NCBI GenBank assembly: GCA_010014835.2
Contig: JAAAKB020072452.1
Span: forward strand, 1 to 22,355
Source of the DNA: Apostichopus leukothele
Lineage: Eukaryota > Echinodermata > Holothuroidea > Aspidochirotida > Stichopodidae
Direction of reading: 5' to 3'
Length of the DNA: 22,355 nucleotides
The notes below the pieces were generated by a model. That model had not been told where the DNA came from, ran no database searches, and saw only the letters and a program-made list of their open reading frames with translations. The position numbers were made by a program, and so were the translations under genes. Within the stretch, counting starts at the first letter, position 1. Each line of letters begins with the position of its first letter. This document shows, piece by piece, positions 1 to 10,474 of the stretch.

Positions 1-2420
1 GGCTATGCGTTTTGTGTGTGGTGAGGTGAAGTTTTGAATATGCAGAGATTGGTATTACTTCTATATCCTTAGGGGGTAATACTATTGACCAATTGCTTGA
101 CACCCTCTTCACTCTATAAAATAGCATTGTTCCGCAGTTAATGTAGTAACGGTATTGTAAATAACGACTGAAAATCAATCATTCAATGCGAAATCTGTTC
201 ATGTGATTATAATTACTATATATTTACACACGTTAAATTATGGTAGGTGTATATGCACATTACATAATTAGGTTCCGTCAGTTGCACGTATTGATGCAAA
301 TTTTATCACTGCGCTGCATGGTGCATCCGAACCATTACGAGGGCGGGGTTCCAACTAAATGTTCCAAGTGAGAGACCTTAACAGATATCAACGAGAAAGT
401 ATTGCGTTTTGGTGTTTAACAAATACTATATTGAAGATTATATGTTTGGTGAGTTTAAATGACGATTCTTTATGAGTTATAACAAGATAATCATTTAACA
501 GTAAGAATTAAGTAGCATTTCAAAGCACGAAATGCCCAGCTGTGTATAACGATTTGTGATTGATTTGTGTAAGGTTACCTAATCCACGAATTTTAACGTT
601 AACTTTTATTATGTGAAATGATTTCATTACTTCCTAATTTTGTCACATTGTATTAATTATCGGTTCTTAAAATAAGTCAGCGACGAGTGCAAAGTATGAT
701 TCCATGTATATTATATTAAGTGTATTAGGAGGATCATGAGAGATGTTAAAAGGGTTGATGTTCAATGATTGGTCGCCATGTTGTTTAGAGAACAAAGGAT
801 TTGTTACGTTTTATATACCGACCGCATGGTTCCATGTGTGGATTATATGATGATACTAGTAGAGATATGATGGAGTTTTAAGAGTTTACTGATTATTAAG
901 TATGTTCTCGGTTTGATTTATTCTGATGTATAGTGGTCGTGGCCTCGTGTATGTTAACTCCTCTGAAGAATATGTACTGTACATGGTTTCATATTATACT
1001 TTAATGTGTAATTATTGTGTCTATTAAGTCAGTTTATGTATATTTGTTTAGTATATATGGGAATACATGTTATCATTCCTTGATTTGAAATTATATATAT
1101 TACCAACTAACTTAGTTATGTTCATTAAAGTGTATGATATTAAAGTATCAATACGAGTTTGCTGATGAATTTCGGAAAACAAACTTCTGAAGCAGATTCA
1201 ATGTTTCTTATTTTAAGTGCACTCTGACCAGGTGGGTTTACCTGAAAAAAAGCTGTCGCAATCGAAAGAAAGAAATATATTTTCTGTTGCCCTTATGGCC
1301 CGAACGATTTACCTTTAAGTCACTGCGACCACCCATATCAGCATGTTCACTACACACACTACACAAATGTAACCTATATATACTCGTACCGTCCACTTTT
1401 TTTACCCAATTCCACGGATGAACGTCTGAAAAGACCTGTTTACTTATTGTAATGGGAAGAAAAGACACAATTTCTCAAGCTACATGTTAAGACCAAGAGA
1501 AAGGTACTATTCAAGAGAAGAAACCTAACACAGGCTAGCCACGAAATTGAAAGTAGTCCTATAGGCCTAAGCCGCCTAACGGTCGTTAACAAAACAGACA
1601 GATGTCATTTGCGCATGATCTGTTGGGCGGGTTTGCAAATTTTGATTGAAGTTTGCATAATCTACGGACTCGTTTAATAAATCTGGCCAATTTTATTCAG
1701 CTTAAAAAGTATAACGACAGATAAATCAATAGCAATAATGAATATTCATATGGAGATTGCATAGAACGGTGTTCTTTTCAGTGAGCTTTTAGGGTAGTAA
1801 GCTGGGAAGGTCGAAGTTAAAATGTGGCAAACACACATTACGACTTTAAGAGATAGTGATCTCTCAATAATAGTTAAGCTTAGAGTTATTGTCTTGTTGT
1901 CATATGGAACTTCGGTAATATGGTACAACTGGTGTCCCATGAACTATGATTTATGTTGTGGCATATTGCCATAGTATTATCATTCATGTTTTATGATACT
2001 TTATGTTGTAATATGAGGTTATTTTGATGCTCTTGTTGATATTTACATTTGGAACTATTCATTTTACAGGTACTCATACTATAATTGTGTTTATGTTGAT
2101 GTTATTGATATTTCATATAATGACGGCTTATGTCTAGTAGGATATGCTATGTGGGGGGTATTTATGACATGTATGAATATCATATTATATTATTGTATCT
2201 GTTTTTAGCCGATTCTCATGTATATTTATTTTACCTATTTCAGAGGCTGTTTTTCCTCCCTTACTGAATACAACACAGACGGCAACGCTAATCTCGGAGT
2301 GTCGCATTTATTGTTGTCACCGATCTTAACCGACTGGCCCATTCATTCCATCCATTTACCACTTGGGCGCGTCCCAACACCTGATTTAAACTGAAGAAAA
2401 AAACCTGTTAAGAAATTATT
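1..2420. other. AT-rich stretch, no gene supported
   Basis: No exon or gene is recognisable here on either strand. Short open frames at 1238-1468 and 1746-1940 on the minus strand lack any domain or splice context. The first ~420 bases contain a TATAAAA at about 115 and a TGG-led string at about 320 that faintly recall a retroelement end, but there is no partner repeat and no coding remnant. A possible acceptor (pyrimidines then CAG) lies near 2244 but leads into no recognisable coding sequence. It could be intergenic DNA or an upstream intron of the protease gene. Confidence 0.5.
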
Positions 2421-2422
2421 GC

Positions 2423-2502
2423 CAAATAAGCCATGGCAAGTAGGATGACCGATTTGGGTAAGTTTTTGCACTAGCTTAAATATTCTGATTATGGCTTATT
2501 TG
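2423..2502. repeat. 12-bp perfect inverted repeat
   Basis: CAAATAAGCCAT at 2423-2434 is matched by its exact reverse complement ATGGCTTATTTG at 2491-2502, leaving a 56-base loop. It sits just before the 77-bp minisatellite. The arms could be the remnant of a very small inverted-repeat element or chance in AT-rich DNA. Confidence 0.6.
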
Positions 2503-2604
2503 AGAAGTACTCAGCTGATATGACACTTGCTTCTGTCCTACACTGTAAAAATAAAATAGGTTTATTTACACAAAAACAGGTAAATGTAGCTCCTGCATGG
2601 GGAC

Positions 2605-3210
2605 ACAAAGTATGGGTATTTATAACCACATTTAGATGTGAATTAACCCTTTATTGTGTTGCTATGCAGGATTCACATTTACCCAATATTTGGTTACTTT
2701 TTCACAATTTAGGTGTAAGTTTACCTTTTATTGTGTTGCTATGCAGGATTCACATTTACCTACTATTTGGTTACTTTTACACAATTTAGATGTGAATTTA
2801 CCCTTTATTGTGTTGCTATGCAGGATTCACATTTACCCACTATTTGGTTACTTTTTCACAATTTAGGTGTAAGTTTACCCTTTATTGTGTTGCTATGCAG
2901 GATTTACATTTACCCACTATTTGGTTACTTTTTCACAATTTAGGTGTAAGTTTACCCTTTATTGTGTTGCTATGCAGGATTCACATTTACCCACTATTTG
3001 GTTACTTTTTCACAATTTAGGTGTACGTTTACCCTGTATTGTGTTGCTATGCAGGATTTACATTTACCCACTATTTGGTTAGTTTAACACAATTTATGTG
3101 TGAATTTACCCTTATTTGTGTTGCTATGCAAGACTCACATTTACCCACTATTTGGTTACTTTTAAACAATTTAGGTGTAAAGTTATGCCTTAGTTATGTT
3201 GATGTGTGGG
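2605..3210. repeat. 77-bp minisatellite, about 7-8 copies
   Basis: The string gttgctatgca recurs at 2658, 2735, 2812, 2889, 2966, 3043 and 3120, exactly 77 bases apart, with diverged partial units at both ends (about 2605-2657 and 3197-3210). Units alternate between variants such as gtgtaagttta and gtgaattta. The period is not a multiple of three, so the plus-strand open frames of about 70 codons here are the same repeat read in rotating frames, not genes. Each unit carries a donor-like gtaagt in one variant and a pyrimidine-rich run ending in gctatgcag, so splice-like signals are repeated through the array. Confidence 0.95.
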
Positions 3211-4969
3211 ATTATTCCATTAAATCTTTTTGGTACTATTATGCTTAAGATGTACGATTACCTTTTTGTTGCTGCTGCATATAATTTACAATTATGTTAA
3301 AAGTATTCTGTATTGTCCCAAAATTATAGCATGCTATAATCGCTAGATGTTTTCAAAGAGTACTTTCCTGGAGGTCACTACCCTCCAGTGGTTCACAGAC
3401 ATTCTACATGAACACACAAGATGACTGAATGTCTCATTAAGAAAATTTCCTCTAGAGTGGTAATGAAAACAGTTTAGAGTTTCAAGCAAAGGTGACCCTA
3501 TATGGCCAACACAGCATACCTTCATTGGGCTACATAAAACAATGCAATTTAGTTGTGCAGATTCTTGGAATTAATATACTGGGTAAGAATGTTAAATTTG
3601 GAGAAAACTTGAAACTTCAAAAATAAAAATATATAAATACTGCACTGCATAAACGTGATATGAATAATAAATGCAATAAAGTGTTTATATCAATCCAGGA
3701 ATATTCACGCATAATGTACAATATGGTGAAACAACACTTAAAGTTGGTAACGTATGTGTATAAACAGTATACTAGTAAAACCTTGACTAAAAAATGTTTC
3801 ATTACTTATGTATGATCACATTTTCTCAACAAGTAGAAACTGTCACAACCCATTACAAGGCATGACAGGTATTACACCATGTAACAATTTTCATGTACAT
3901 CGATGAATACATTTGTAACATTAAGGTGTGCCAATCAAAAAGTTCATAACTTTGGCATAACATTGGTAAACATGACCATAACTCCCACTTTTTTAAATGG
4001 CTCAGCAAAAACTTAAGGAACTTGGAACATTAAGATAAACAATTATCACTTACCATAAAAACAATTTGTATGTAAACAACTAACTTTCCACACCAATGCA
4101 GGTACATCAACATACTTTCGTTTATGATCTAACCCATCAGTTCTCGCTGAAAATGAATGTTGCATCAACACAGTAATGTTAGAAATGATAAGACCTGTAT
4201 GTTACTAAGTTGTAAATTAATAACTCTAAAACATACCTTACTCTAATGATTCATTATACAGTTCTTAGTGCTTTAACATTTCATGTTGATTTATCTTGAC
4301 TACAACATATTTATAAAGTTGCATTAGAGTGGTGCATGTTTCTGTGCACCCCCACCAACCAAATCTTGTCGTGACAGAACAAGCCACGATATTAGGAACT
4401 TTCTTCCTATATGCGCATCAAACACTTTAAAGATTATCGATAACAACTTCCTGGTCTTGGTAAAATTTGACAAATATGAAAACAAACTCAATGTTGTTCT
4501 TGAATTGAATTTGCAAATCGAGCAAAGATACGGTGATGCTGGCAATGTTCTGGTTAAAGTTTAGGCCTATGATTGTGAATGATCACCATTAACCATCTAG
4601 CCTAATCTGTGTTGAGTGTAACCGAGGCTAACTGAGGAAGCCTAGCATACAATTAGTCTACCCTAAGCTTGCTTTAACTAGGCCTAACGTTAAACCTTAA
4701 TCACTATACCCCTCTATGCTTATCGTAGACCCCACAATTGATCACCAAATATTACTGTACACAATTTTGCAACATTCTTAATTCTCATCAATCTTGGTTT
4801 GAATGTATAAAAAAAAAATTCAACATCCACCGTGCTGACCTAATATCACCAGAAGTTTCATTGGCCTTAGAATATCGATTAATAGGTGCCTATATAAGAA
4901 GGATGAATTTGAAACCAACTATCATTTCTTCAGCGATGAATTTTATTAAGACTTGGCTCTAAGTAGAGA
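3211..4969. other. AT-rich stretch, no gene supported
   Basis: No coding exon, RNA gene or intact element can be supported. Small minus-strand open frames (3343-3525, 3617-3802, 4324-4545) and a plus-strand frame (4738-4962) show no recognisable domain. Several minus-strand donor-like strings occur, for example the complement of cttac near 4053 and of atacctt near 3520 and 4234, but I could not find flanking exons that make sense. The stretch contains the palindrome at 3323-3340. Confidence 0.45.
3323..3340. repeat. 18-bp perfect palindrome
   Basis: The bases ATTATAGC followed by ATGCTATAAT form an 18-base sequence identical to its own reverse complement. It lies about 110 bases beyond the minisatellite. 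No function can be assigned; perfect palindromes of this length are uncommon by chance in a window this size. Confidence 0.8.
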
Positions 4970-5200
4970 CACGTGAACCGTGACCTCCATGCAAAACAAT
5001 GGGGACTTGCTACTCACCAAATGCTACCTAAATACTAAGTTGAAGTTTAAAAAACTTCAATTCATGAGAAGTGGTGGTAATTACAAGGTTTCAGGCCTTT
5101 ATGTATGTTGATCTCAAATGACCTCTGACCACAATGAAAACAGGAGGAACCACCTACTCACCAAGGGTTACCTTGATTGATCTTTGAATTCAAAGAAAAA
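4970..5200. repeat. two diverged copies of an interspersed repeat
   Basis: Two segments starting near 4980 and 5129 share the order: tgacctc, a run with caatg or acaatgaaaac, then gg, then ctactcaccaa, then a tail containing tgaa. This pattern (tgacct, then a short run, then ctactcacca, then aagttgaag) resembles a short repeat that I recall as common in marine invertebrate and fish genomes. The copies are about 150 bases apart and strongly diverged. Family assignment is from memory and unverified. Confidence 0.4.
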
Positions 5201-6067
5201 ATAGAGGGGTCATTCCATATCAAATCATCAAATGTTGTTGTTCGACATCTTTGAAAATTTCCCAAATTTATTGTATGATTAGAACATTATTAAATAAGCA
5301 TATTCTGAAAATTTCAGTTGCATGGCTTCACAATTGGCCGATTTATCACACTTTGAAATTCCACAATTTGTCGCCACCGTGGCATTTTGGCATTTTCTTG
5401 ACTTTTAAGGTCTCATTTCTCAGCAAATAAACATCCTACTACCTTTTTTTTACAGATGGCTATTGAGTCTATCCCATAAAACAGGAATACAAAAAATAGG
5501 CTACCAAAATATTGTCTTGTGGAGTTAGGTCAACTTAAAAGTGTCAAAATATTCGATTTTTGTACTCTTCACTAAAAAATGTGCATTTTTAGTGATGAAT
5601 TGCTCCTAAACCATTGCTACAGGGTACTTGATTCTTTCGGAGGTTATGTCTAGTACAAACAATACAAAATAATGATAACAATGCTTTCTTATAATAAATT
5701 TGCAAGTTGTGCAACTCTAAAGTTGCTATTTCATGCTGCGATTCAGAATGAGGAAGGGGTTTTGATGCCAATTTTTTGTTTAAAGTAACTATGTTAGAGC
5801 TGTCAGGGCTTTATACTTTAATTATTAGTATTAAGTTCTTACACCGAAAACAATTTCAGGGTTCTAGCTTTTCTCAATATTAATTTATCAAGTTGCTCCC
5901 ATGTACAAAAGAGTTCGTCTTTGACAGCCAATAACCCAAAAGGCGTCACGTTGAAAACATCTGATAATTTTTTTTTCTGGGAGAGATATAGTACCACCCT
6001 GTTTTTACAAAAAAAAAGCATCAGGAGGGTGTTTTGCCTTATTTTGAAATGAAAAATCCTCAAGGTT
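5201..6067. repeat. probable decayed interspersed repeat region
   Basis: The segment begins with ggggtcattccatatcaaat, which resembles the end of dispersed repeats seen in many invertebrates, and runs through non-coding AT-rich sequence to about 6067. Two minus-strand open frames (5589-5771 and 5839-6063) show no domain. A hairpin lies at 5569-5595. I cannot identify terminal repeats or a target duplication, so boundaries and class are uncertain. Confidence 0.25.
5569..5595. repeat. hairpin-forming inverted repeat
   Basis: TCACTAAAAA at 5569-5578 pairs perfectly with TTTTTAGTGA at 5586-5595 around a 7-base loop. It falls inside repeat-like DNA and has no coding context. Confidence 0.65.
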
Positions 6068-7239
6068 TTGGATTTAAAAAAAAAACGTTTTTGCCTGTTT
6101 GATGTTCCATGTGTTTTGAGCCTGGGTATTGTACTTCAAGGTCATTCAATTCAATACTGTGCAGTTTTAATTTCATATAAACAAATACTTTTCTCAATGT
6201 ACTTGTCTGTTTCTGGTTTAATTCATTTAATTAAAAGACTTTACTATAAAATGAATTTCAACCAGTACATACATATACAGTGTGTACAGTACATACATTG
6301 TATTGAGTGTACATGTACAGTGTGTATTAGTGTTAGGTGTAAACATAGTCTTCTGGCACTCATTGTCCTTATCCAAATGGATCCCCACCAAACATGCTAG
6401 TTGCGCAGCCGTTTTCACATTATTACAGAAAAGTATTAGGACATAAATTTATTCATAGTAGTTAAGTATCCTCTAAGGGTAAAAGTGCATCCATCATTGA
6501 GACAGCTTGAGACGATACTACAATAGCATTGTATTTTGAGTTGTATGCAAGTCCAACAGTTTCTTTTGAAAGATGAATCTGGAGCTTTTGTGTTGCTGGT
6601 CCTTCCTGTTTTCCACCTTCCTCAATTTATGAATGGGTTAAGAACAATTGTAAGGTTTAAACTGACTGACCTGTGTATCTGGTGCTTTTGTTAATGCCTA
6701 ACAATTTGAACTGTTAGTTAAAGTGAATACCTTGGTGATGTCCGAAACATCATGGAGCATCTAATATATGAAGTATGTTAAATTTGCTAATTTTAGTGTG
6801 CTAGAGTACACTAAGATCCTACAACAGAATGCTTCTTAACTTTTGTGTCATTAGACCAACATATATTTATCTTTTGATGACTTGTGACAAGTCTAAAATG
6901 ATATTCTACGTATTTGGGTATGACTGTTACTCGGAAAACTGATCAAATTACTTGAATTTTTCTAGATCTGACCTCATTAACACTACAATTTTCCATCATT
7001 TAGTACTGAAGGAGTAAAAACAACATTTGGTTAATTTTTTTCTGACATAGCATGTATCAGGATGGCACCACATTATATCTAGTACATTAGAAAGTAATGC
7101 TGTAATTGTCTGCTATAGCCTGAATCAATCTACTGTATTTGTCACAACCATAGAAAGCCTATTTATTGGCTGGTAGTAACAAATTTAAACGAAATTATTA
7201 CTCAACAGTTTGTCTAGCACAGCAAAATTAACTTTGGTC
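6068..7239. other. AT-rich stretch, no gene supported
   Basis: A 110-codon plus-strand open frame (6068-6400) is cysteine- and isoleucine-rich because of low-complexity sequence: about 6265-6330 is a run of tacat/gtgta motifs with internal repeats such as tacagtgtgta. No domain, splice signal set or RNA gene is recognised. The right edge abuts the 3' end of the minus-strand LINE. Confidence 0.45.
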
Positions 7240-7285
7240 CACTGGGTCGGTCCATTGCGAAATCATTCATTGGCCTCCATCCGTC

Positions 7286-10200
7286 TCAGAAGATGATGGG
7301 TTGCGCCTTGCGATGGCTGTAAAGGCCAATCCTGGATGCCTTCCTTTTCTCTCGCTTGGATGCCCGTTTCTTGCAACGGTCTTCCTCAACTCTGTTTACT
7401 CCTGATTTAAGGGCAAAACGCCAGGCTGAGCGTTGTGATGCTAAATCCTCCCAGGTGTTGATGTCGATGTTTGCTGACTGAAGATCCCTCTTACACGAGT
7501 CCCTGTATCGTAGATGGGGCGGCCTCTGGGACGGGAGCCACATTCCAGCTGTCCATACAAGAGGTCCTTTAATTGGGATACGACCTTCCTCCATTCGATG
7601 GACATGACCAAGCCAGCGCAGGCGGCGCTCACTGAGCATTGCAAAGATGGTTGATAGCTTCGCCTTGCTGAGGACCTCGCTGTTGGTGACTTTGTCTTCC
7701 CATGTAATGCCCAGTATCTTGCGAAGACATCTCATGTGGAAGACATTCAACTTTTTCTCTTGTTTGGCATGTGTAGTCCAGGTTTCGCTACCGTAGAGGA
7801 GGGTGCTGAGGACACAAGCCTGGTAGACTTTCATCTTGGTGTTTAGTGTCAAATTTTTGTTTTCCCACACTCTCTTCTGAAGCTTGGACATCACTGCAGC
7901 TGCATTACCAATGCGAGCATTAATCTCAGCGTCCAGACTCACATTGCTCGATATTATAGAGCCCAGGTATCTGAAGTTGTCAACTGTTTCAAGCCTGGAA
8001 TCGTTGACTGAAATGGTGGGAGGGATGGGCGCATCCTGTGTCATGACCTCTGTTTTCTTGATACTGATGGTCAATGCAAATTCTTTGCAAGCATGGGCGA
8101 ATTGATCCATGAGTCGCTGAAGGCCATCATTGGTGTGACTGACGAGGGCTGCATCATCAGCGAACAGCATTTCCCTTATCAAGACACGGGTTATTTTGGT
8201 CTTTGCACGCAGTCGGGCCAAATTATACAGCTTGCCATCATGTCGGGTGTGGATGTAAACACCATCAGAGGAGGACTGGAATGCGTAGGTCAGCAGGAGG
8301 GAGAAAAAGATGCCGAAGAGTGTCGGAGCGAGCACACAACCCTGCTTGACACCACTGGAGATCTTGAAGGGTGTGGATGTATCACCATCAAAGCTCACAG
8401 TGCCCTTCATGTTGTTGTGGAATGACATAATGATGCTGAGAAGTATTGGTGGACAGCCGATCCTCTGTAACAATTTGAAGAGTCCGCTGCGGCTGACGAG
8501 ATCAAAGGCCTTGGTTAGGTCAACAAATGCTAGGTACAATGGTTGACGTTGCTCCCTGCATTTTTCTTGTAACTGTCTCACGGAAAAGATCATGTCGGTG
8601 GTGGATCTGCCGGAACGGAAGCCACATTGTGATTCTGGGTAGACACGATCCGCTAATGTCTGTAGTCGGTTCAGTGCAACTCTGGCAAACAGCTTGCCAA
8701 CAATGCTCAGGAGGGAGATTCCGCGATAGTTGTTACAATCGCTCCGGTCACCTTTATTCTTGAAAAGAGTTACGATCCTGGCATCTCTCATGTCTTGCGG
8801 CACCTCACCTTCCTTCCAACATAGACAGAGGAGTTCGTAAAGATGGGGCAAGAGAGCTGGTTTCCCTTTCTTGATGATCTCGGGAGGGATGGCATCATTT
8901 CCTGGGGCTTTACCACTCGCCAAGCCATTAATGGCTTTTTCTAGTTCTGACGTGGTGGGCTCTTTGTCAAGTTCGTCCAGGGTTGGTAGGGCTGGAATGT
9001 TGTTGATGGCTTCCTCTGAAACGGTGTTCTCTGTAGAGTAGAGCTCAGAGTAATGCTCCACCCATCTTTCCATCTGTTTTCTGCGGTCTGTAATGACTTG
9101 ACCTGATTTAGCTTTCAGCGGGGCTGTTTTCTTCACAGCTGGGCCAGTGGCTTTCTTAATGCCCTCATACATAACTCTGATGTTACCCGAGGCAGATGCC
9201 TGTTCAATGGATGAGCATAGCTGAAGCCAATAGTCGTTTGCACATTTTCTAGCGATCGCTTGGCTTTCACATCTTGCCTTCCTCAGAGAGCTCAAGTTTC
9301 GAGTACTGGAGTTCTGCTTCCATTTGATGAGAGCCTGTCGTTTGGCTGTAGTTGCCGGTTCCATAACAGACAGATTGGCATCATACCAGTCAGTATTCCT
9401 TCTTTCTTTCATCCCATATGCTTGGATTGCAGACTTATGGATGGTAGAGCTGAGATGGTGCCACCTGGATTCCGCAGATTCCTCCGGATCAGCAGGGCGG
9501 ATGTCACTGACCAGAGAGATGAATTTTTGTGTTCTCTCTGCATCTCCGGTGTGGGCGATGTTGATCTTCGAGAGACCTTTCGGCTTTGAATGGTGCAGCC
9601 TCTTTGGCTTTAGAATAATCTTGCTGATGATGAGGGAGTGATCAGTGTCACAGTCAGCACTATGATAGCTCCGAGTGGAGTTTACATCTTGGATGCGATT
9701 TCTTCGGGCAATTACTAGGTCGAGTTGATGCCATTTCTTCGATCTGGGATGCATCCACGAGACTCTGTGTTTATCTTTGTGCTTGAAATAAGTGTTTGTA
9801 ATACAAAGCCCCTTGGCACAGCATAGCTCCAGCAGTCGCTGACCATTCTCGTTTAGCTTCCCAATGCCATGGTGACCAAGGCATGTTGGCCATACTTGGT
9901 GGTTGGTGCCAACTCTAGCGTTGAAATCTCCCAGGAGGAAGAGGTCTTCATTCTGCGGTATTTGTCCAGTGAGTTCGTCTAGCTCATTGTAGAACTGGTC
10001 TTTTGCATCTTGGTTGGAGGCGAGGGTGGGGGCATAAGCAGACACAAGGTTGACTGGCCCAGTTGTGGTGTTGACACGGAGTTTAAGCAGTCTCTCAGAG
10101 CCAGCTGTTGGTGGTTCTATCATCGGTAGGAGAGTTCTTTTGACAGCGAAACCAACCCCGTACTCACGCCTCTCGTCTTGCTTCTTTCCCTTCCAGAAGA

Positions 10201-10474
10201 AGGTGTACTCTTTCTCTTGCAATACTCCATCATCAGCGAGTCTGGTCTCTTGGAGTGCTGCGATGTCCACATTCAGTCTGGAGAGCTCAGCATCAATAAC
10301 TGCTGTCTTGCGGTTGTCGAAAATCTGCAGTAGGTCGTCAGAAAAACCTGGCATCATTGTTCTGACATTCCAGCTTGCTAGTCGAAGTGCTGGAAACTTC
10401 TTTGTAATGTTTCGTATGGTGTTAGGTACACTGTATACAGTCCGCTTGTCAAGCGCAAGCACTCTAAGCTCCAT
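7286..10474 (-). CDS. LINE endonuclease / reverse transcriptase, 1062 residues
   Basis: This protein nicks genomic DNA and reverse-transcribes the element's own RNA at the nick. The N-terminal apurinic-type endonuclease has its catalytic landmarks: SWNVRT (Asn36), LQETR (Glu76), SAYAPT, LLGDFNARVG near 183 and DTDHS near 276. The reverse transcriptase follows, with NNYRGISLLS, FVDLTKAFD near 653, SGVKQGCVLAPTLFG and the catalytic LFADDAA near 769. The C-terminal region has YGSETWT and RRLRWLGHVHRM. The first Met (10474) lies about 30 residues before the endonuclease, a normal distance. Between RIPI and LRYRD, about 17 codons read as an unusual sequence here, whereas the neighbouring frame reads KDLLYGQLECGSRPRGRP, the family's usual sequence. 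A one-base insertion near 7563-7570 and a one-base loss near 7515-7522 cancel each other. Otherwise the frame is open, suggesting a young copy. No ORF1 was found. Confidence 0.92.
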   Translation of the reverse strand: MELRVLALDKRTVYSVPNTIRNITKKFPALRLASWNVRTMMPGFSDDLLQIFDNRKTAVIDAELSRLNVDIAALQETRLADDGVLQEKEYTFFWKGKKQDERREYGVGFAVKRTLLPMIEPPTAGSERLLKLRVNTTTGPVNLVSAYAPTLASNQDAKDQFYNELDELTGQIPQNEDLFLLGDFNARVGTNHQVWPTCLGHHGIGKLNENGQRLLELCCAKGLCITNTYFKHKDKHRVSWMHPRSKKWHQLDLVIARRNRIQDVNSTRSYHSADCDTDHSLIISKIILKPKRLHHSKPKGLSKINIAHTGDAERTQKFISLVSDIRPADPEESAESRWHHLSSTIHKSAIQAYGMKERRNTDWYDANLSVMEPATTAKRQALIKWKQNSSTRNLSSLRKARCESQAIARKCANDYWLQLCSSIEQASASGNIRVMYEGIKKATGPAVKKTAPLKAKSGQVITDRRKQMERWVEHYSELYSTENTVSEEAINNIPALPTLDELDKEPTTSELEKAINGLASGKAPGNDAIPPEIIKKGKPALLPHLYELLCLCWKEGEVPQDMRDARIVTLFKNKGDRSDCNNYRGISLLSIVGKLFARVALNRLQTLADRVYPESQCGFRSGRSTTDMIFSVRQLQEKCREQRQPLYLAFVDLTKAFDLVSRSGLFKLLQRIGCPPILLSIIMSFHNNMKGTVSFDGDTSTPFKISSGVKQGCVLAPTLFGIFFSLLLTYAFQSSSDGVYIHTRHDGKLYNLARLRAKTKITRVLIREMLFADDAALVSHTNDGLQRLMDQFAHACKEFALTISIKKTEVMTQDAPIPPTISVNDSRLETVDNFRYLGSIISSNVSLDAEINARIGNAAAVMSKLQKRVWENKNLTLNTKMKVYQACVLSTLLYGSETWTTHAKQEKKLNVFHMRCLRKILGITWEDKVTNSEVLSKAKLSTIFAMLSERRLRWLGHVHRMEEGRIPIKGPLVWTAGMWLPSQRPPHLRYRDSCKRDLQSANIDINTWEDLASQRSAWRFALKSGVNRVEEDRCKKRASKREKRKASRIGLYSHRKAQPIIF

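Noticed and set aside
1-420. Possible LTR-element end (TATAAAA near 115, TGG-led string near 320)
   Set aside because: There is no second repeat and no coding remnant, and the primer-site resemblance is short; not enough to call a fossil element.
2433-2457. Candidate first coding exon: ATG in good context, eight codons, then ggtaagt in phase 1
   Set aside because: The phase would fit the LDLa 1 exon, but it supplies no signal peptide or membrane anchor, and an ATG followed by a donor this close is common by chance.
2520-3248. Overlapping plus-strand open frames of 65-89 codons
   Set aside because: They are one 77-bp tandem unit read in rotating frames; repetition, not coding selection, keeps them open.
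4324-4545. Minus-strand frame with a CxxC (YLCSICKFN) resembling a zinc-finger start
   Set aside because: The histidine half of a C2H2 finger is missing and no neighbouring exons could be found.
6068-6400. 110-codon plus-strand frame
   Set aside because: It depends on low-complexity tacat/gtgta sequence and has no domain.
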